Under the pieces are notes generated by a model that saw only the letters and a program-made list of their open reading frames with translations, ran no database searches and was not told the DNA's origin. From contig NZ_CP095855.1 of NCBI RefSeq assembly GCF_023100805.1, positions 5,187,001 to 5,251,000 on the forward strand: a stretch of 64,000 bases of DNA, written 5' to 3'. The DNA comes from Chitinophaga filiformis (GTDB lineage Bacteria > Bacteroidota > Bacteroidia > Chitinophagales > Chitinophagaceae). A program made the translations under genes and the position numbers. How positions within the stretch are numbered: the stretch's first letter is position 1; each line of letters opens with the position of its first letter. Shown piece by piece: positions 61,000-64,000 of the stretch.

Positions 61000-61371
61000 T
61001 TAATCTTCCTTTGTTTCCTGCAAAGTAATTGCATAACCATCAGGATCGGATATAACCAGGATCCTTCCAAACGGCGTTGGATGGACATCCTTCACGATAG
61101 AAATTTTGTCACCTTTTTCCGCCAAAAATGCGTCCAGATCGCCTATTCCAAACCATACGGCTACTCCCCAACCGAGTAAATTTGCCTTGGAAAGTTCGAT
61201 CATAGGTGTTCTGATAGCGAAGGCTGCACCATTCTTTTGCTCAAACACAATGGCACCGGGTGGAGATTTCAGAACTGGCTTAAAATTCAGAATCTCGGTA
61301 TAAAATTTTCCAGATACTTCAAGATCAGTCACTTGAAGTGAAACAAAGCTGAGTTGTGTTGGTTCTGACAT
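61000..61371 (-). CDS. VOC-fold protein (glyoxalase-like)
   Basis: 123 residues. QLSFVSLQVTDLEVSGKFYT opens the first module; LLGWGVAVWFGIGDLDAFLA starts the second, and ILVISDPDGYAITLQE ends with the usual DPDG and terminal Glu metal ligand. Pairs with the MarR gene downstream, a common arrangement for small-molecule resistance or detoxification proteins. Its start is 8 bp from a near-perfect palindrome. Confidence 0.88.
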   Translation of the reverse strand: MSEPTQLSFVSLQVTDLEVSGKFYTEILNFKPVLKSPPGAIVFEQKNGAAFAIRTPMIELSKANLLGWGVAVWFGIGDLDAFLAEKGDKISIVKDVHPTPFGRILVISDPDGYAITLQETKED

Positions 61372-61378
61372 AGATCTA

Positions 61379-61402
61379 ATTTAGTTGTCGCGACTACTAA
61401 AT
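61379..61402. promoter_or_regulatory. 24-bp near-perfect palindrome, candidate MarR operator
   Basis: ATTTAGTTGTCG / CGACTACTAAAT (61379-61402) is symmetric except for one base pair. It sits between the VOC ATG and a -7-like region that includes a second palindrome, TAAAGATTATCTTTA (61403-61417). Size and position suit a MarR dimer site; regulation of the VOC-MarR unit is inferred. Confidence 0.6.
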
Positions 61403-61764
61403 TAAAGATTATCTTTACAACCACAAATCTTTTTTAAGCCTGGGATGAATTTTCCGGAACCATAGCCGCCTTATAAAACCTGTTACAACACGCTACAGCA
61501 GTAGCCAAAGCCAGATATATTGTTTGGCTGTTAGTAAACGCTGAGCCACGGAATTCATGCACCCGGCAGTGTCAAGCTGAGCGAATTTTCGATATAACAC
61601 GCGCTGTATCCCCGAAAAGGGCCTGACAGCGGAAATCGGGATATCTGTTAGCTTTTTGTTGTTATCTTCATCAAAAGCTTTTAAATCAGTACTTATGCCG
61701 CCTTGACCGGATGCTATTTCTATACGTCTTATCAAACGAGCATACATTTTGAATATCAACTATC
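61403..61764. other. intergenic region
   Basis: 360 bp between divergent genes. A minus-strand ORF (61493-61759) has no recognisable motif and unusual composition; I do not call it. The promoter of the DUF1826 gene was not identified. Confidence 0.4.
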
Positions 61765-62463
61765 ATGATAGATCTATCTCATGCTGAGCATCAAATTCGC
61801 TGTGTCACGAATTTTCAGGACCTTGTTGCTACGCCATTTAGTGGAGAAATTAATGCGATCTGCTGGTCTCGTAAACTAACAGGTGATTTTTCTGAGATTG
61901 TCCAAAAGGTCAGATTAAGCGGAAATATTACAACAATTGATGAAGAGGAACTTCGTGAACTATATTTGAGTGAACAAGGACAAATTGCCCGTGACATCCT
62001 TCTAAATGACATGAAAGCATTGGAAGCTCATGGCGCATCGCCCACCCTTAATGTGATCAAGCACTATGAGCGGGATGATGCCTACCCCTTTTTTCCAACT
62101 GATGTTTATTCTTTTCATGTAGATCGCTCCCCTATACCAACCGATACCTTTTTATGCACTTACTATGGCGACTCGAGTGAGATATTACCGAATTCACAAG
62201 GCATAAAGAAAGTACTCATTCCGGAAATACGTGATGAACTCAAAAAACTATACCATGGACCAGATGAAGGCTTTGAATCATTCTTAAGTGAACATTTCTT
62301 TGATCTGCACTATCAGGCTAAACCTGATGCACGTCCTGTAAGCTTGGGCCTTGGTCACCTATGGAGGTTGGCAGTTGATCATCCCCAAAGTCAGGTGCCA
62401 CCCTGTTTACACCGCGCACCTAAGGAAACATCCGGACGGAACAGGCTGTTGCTGATCTGTTGA
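61765..62463 (+). CDS. DUF1826-domain protein
   Basis: 232 residues. The pattern follows the DUF1826 family (PF08856): opening TPFSGEINAICWSRKLTGDF (family N-I-x-W-x-R), then YSFHVDRSPIPTDTFLCTYY GD at mid-length, and the end LGHLWRLAVDHPQ, CLHRAPKETSG, RLLLIC. The H-x-D and distal His-Arg look like an Fe/2-oxoglutarate-type metal site, which is only a suggestion. The C-terminus stops right after the RLLL strand, slightly short of the family. Function unknown. Confidence 0.7.
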   Translation: MIDLSHAEHQIRCVTNFQDLVATPFSGEINAICWSRKLTGDFSEIVQKVRLSGNITTIDEEELRELYLSEQGQIARDILLNDMKALEAHGASPTLNVIKHYERDDAYPFFPTDVYSFHVDRSPIPTDTFLCTYYGDSSEILPNSQGIKKVLIPEIRDELKKLYHGPDEGFESFLSEHFFDLHYQAKPDARPVSLGLGHLWRLAVDHPQSQVPPCLHRAPKETSGRNRLLLIC

Positions 62464-62583
62464 ATAAGATGATCCAGACGATAACTTGGCCGCTCTCCTT
62501 CCATATGCAGATATGACAACCGGTAGGATGAACGTTTCCGCTATCGGTTAGTATCGAGGAAATTACATCCTTTTAGCAGAAAG

Positions 62584-63018
62584 TTATTGTTGATTGTCCT
62601 CCTGCTGTTTCAGATCCGGATAGCGGGCTGCCAGCTCCTCGTGCAGAAGGCGCATACCGTTTACATATGTAGATACCAGGATCCTTTTACCCTTTCCTTT
62701 GTAGGGAATGATATGCAGATAGTTCCAGGCAAATTTGTATCCCTTTATGTCTGCCAGCAGGATCTCCCTGTTCACAAGCCTGGATACCTTACGGACACTG
62801 TGATTATCCCAAAAGATCTTTTCATCCGCCTGAAGAATACCACACACAGCAACAACAATGGCAATGAGCGATACAGGTAAAATGAGAAAGAGACCTCTCC
62901 TGAAAAAGGGATCGAAGAATGAATAGATCAACAGGCTAACAAACAAACATATCAGGGCGCCGAACAGGATGTAAGTGGCATTCCTCCAGCCGCGGGTCAG
63001 ATAAAAAACGTCTTCCAT
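62584..63018 (-). CDS. small membrane protein, PH-like tail, unknown function
   Basis: 144 residues. Two membrane helices, ATYILFGALICLFVSLLIYS and GLFLILPVSLIAIVVAVCGI, are followed by a soluble tail: EKIFWDNHSVRKVSRLVNRE, ILLADIKGYKFAWNYLHIIPY. The tail resembles the bacterial PH/YcxB-like domain found after two helices. It may sense or bind at the inner membrane. Single gene; not recognised further. Confidence 0.6.
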   Translation of the reverse strand: MEDVFYLTRGWRNATYILFGALICLFVSLLIYSFFDPFFRRGLFLILPVSLIAIVVAVCGILQADEKIFWDNHSVRKVSRLVNREILLADIKGYKFAWNYLHIIPYKGKGKRILVSTYVNGMRLLHEELAARYPDLKQQEDNQQ

Positions 63019-63244
63019 AGAATGAGGTAAATATTTTGTGTAAATATAAATTTTGCCCGTTAAAATCCCCCTTTTTTACATGGCGTCACTTTCAACAAAT
63101 CTCCCCCACGTCGCTAATTCATACTATTCTTCCTTATCCGGATACACGAAACTCATGATTATGACCATGGAATGCGCTAAATTCCTTAGCTTTAAACATC
63201 ACCCGTACCTGTCTCCATTGACAGCTACATTCAGTCAACCAAAT

Positions 63245-63595
63245 ATGAGCAACATACCCTTTCAAACGATAGACTGGACCACTATCGAAAAAACAACACA
63301 TACAGGAACAACAGGCACTGCAACCTGGCAAACGATGCAATTTGACGGGCTCAGGATCCGGCTGGTTGAATATTCAAAAGGCTACCTGGCTGACCACTGG
63401 TGTCAAAAAGGCCATATTGTTCATTGCCTGGAAGGAACTTTTATCAGCGAACTCGAAAACGGAGAACAAACCGTCCTTAGTAAGGGTATGACCTATGTTG
63501 TATCTGACGATCTGAGTTCCCACCGGTCTATTTCTGATGAAGGAGTTAAGCTGCTGATTATCGACGGCGACTTTCTAAAGTCAAGACTGGCTTGA
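63245..63595 (+). CDS. DHCW-motif cupin-fold protein
   Basis: 116 residues from MSNIPFQTIDWTTIEKTTHT (63245). The open frame begins at 63053, but the extra 64 residues are not protein-like. It has ATWQTMQFDGLRIRLVEYSK, the family's signature segment GYLADHWCQKGHIVHCLEG, then GMTYVVSDDLSSHRS and GVKLLIIDGDFLKSRLA. This matches the NCBI family named for its DHCW motif. A small cupin barrel, probably metal-binding through the His residues. Cytoplasmic; role unknown. Confidence 0.88.
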   Translation: MSNIPFQTIDWTTIEKTTHTGTTGTATWQTMQFDGLRIRLVEYSKGYLADHWCQKGHIVHCLEGTFISELENGEQTVLSKGMTYVVSDDLSSHRSISDEGVKLLIIDGDFLKSRLA

Positions 63596-63970
63596 CAAAA
63601 GAACGCTGTGACCATTCTAAGAACAGTTGTTCATGATGACACTCAATGGTTACATTCCCGGTCAGCCACACAGGCGATAGATACTTTTCCAACAACCGGA
63701 AAACCCAAACGCTGAAAGAAGATGTAACCCAAGTCTGGCATCGGCTGTCCATCACTGAAGACATTGTCATTTGCGACTGAACGCACAAGGATGCTCCACC
63801 TACACCCGCCTGTTTTGCTTTTAAAGGATTTAAGGCATTAGCCAGTCCCTGCTATAAAGCAGATATAGCAATAGATCAGGTGAAACAGGTAAACGCCGCC
63901 AGAAAGAACAGTACAAGGGAAGACTTTTCACTACGAATAAAATAACGACATACTCAACTAAACTCCTATC
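63596..63970. other. intergenic region
   Basis: 375 bp. On the minus strand one frame (about 63800 to 63640) reads protein-like text such as VANDNVFSDGQPMPDLGYIF and GFPVVGKVSIACVADREC, bounded by stops. It may be a gene remnant, but I cannot assign it. No terminator was seen. Confidence 0.4.
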
Positions 63971-64000
63971 ATGAAAAAAAACTTGTATCGATTTGGCGTT
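63971..64000 (+). CDS. 5' end of a gene cut by the window edge
   Basis: The last 30 bases read MKKNLYRFGV from an ATG at 63971. A basic start followed by hydrophobic residues suggests a new, possibly exported, protein. No function can be given from ten codons. Confidence 0.5.
   Translation, partial: MKKNLYRFGV

Noticed and set aside
63053..63244. 64-residue N-terminal extension of the DHCW cupin
   Set aside because: The cupin family begins at MSNIPFQ; the extension lacks signal or domain character.

Overview
The window looks like chromosome from a member of the Bacteroidota, most plausibly a Chitinophaga-like Chitinophagaceae. Evidence for this: a SusC/SusD pair with neighbouring glycosidases, Bacteroidota-type promoters (TTTG-N18/19-TAnnTTTG) before susC and before a tRNA-Leu, many SPII/SPI exported proteins, AraC/HxlR/MarR regulators, a DHCW-motif cupin, a DUF1801/YdeI protein and a baeRF-type release-factor relative. 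No rRNA, CRISPR array or intact insertion sequence was seen. Both edges cut a gene.

Layout. 1-8.5 kb: a polysaccharide utilisation locus on the minus strand, read in the order susC, susD, GH27-like alpha-galactosidase, GH36 alpha-galactosidase (cut by the left edge), with its promoter at about 8.5 kb. 8.5-9.86 kb: a gene-free stretch with a 64-bp tandem repeat and a degenerate ~15-bp satellite. 9.9-18.7 kb: a GT-C (TMTC-like) membrane protein, a GMC oxidoreductase facing a Tat-exported molybdopterin subunit, then a translationally coupled three-gene ABC exporter (adaptor, FtsX-type permease, ATPase). 19-28 kb: a stress-flavoured group (baeRF protein, zinc-ribbon protein, LPG-synthase-type flippase, Mg2+ P-type ATPase, proline-rich small protein, P-loop kinase plus phosphotransferase pair, CysQ, double-domain universal stress protein), then tRNA-Leu(CAA) with its own promoter and terminator.

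28.3-40 kb is a patchwork. It holds an AT-rich zinc-finger protein, an AraC regulator followed by VOC and DUF1801/YdeI genes, a His-rich amidohydrolase, an SDR, a CPA2 antiporter, an HxlR regulator facing an MBL-fold hydrolase, and several gene remnants (LysE C-terminus, an internally deleted GH127). 40.2-45.6 kb is the most striking segment: three overlapping genes encoding a membrane-anchored TerB-N/TerB-C protein, a BrxD-like (DUF2791) ATPase and an Lhr-type SF2 helicase. This is a compact candidate DNA-processing or anti-phage module without the other BREX genes. 46-53 kb: a phytanoyl-CoA dioxygenase-like protein, a two-gene unit of a PI-PLC-like protein plus an unknown partner (both without export signals), an exported Tiki/ChaN-like protein, and a divergent pair of a BNR-repeat protein and a membrane-anchored winged-helix regulator with helically phased TAAAAC boxes between them.

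53-64 kb: a WG-repeat/Sel1-repeat protein, then small redox, stress and regulator genes (cupin, DoxX, two AraC, SDR, another AraC, SnoaL-like, a VOC-MarR operon behind a near-perfect palindrome, DUF1826 protein, a small membrane protein, the DHCW cupin). The last 30 bases begin a further gene. All functional calls come from reading motifs in the sequence. No database search was possible, so family names are best matches and untested.
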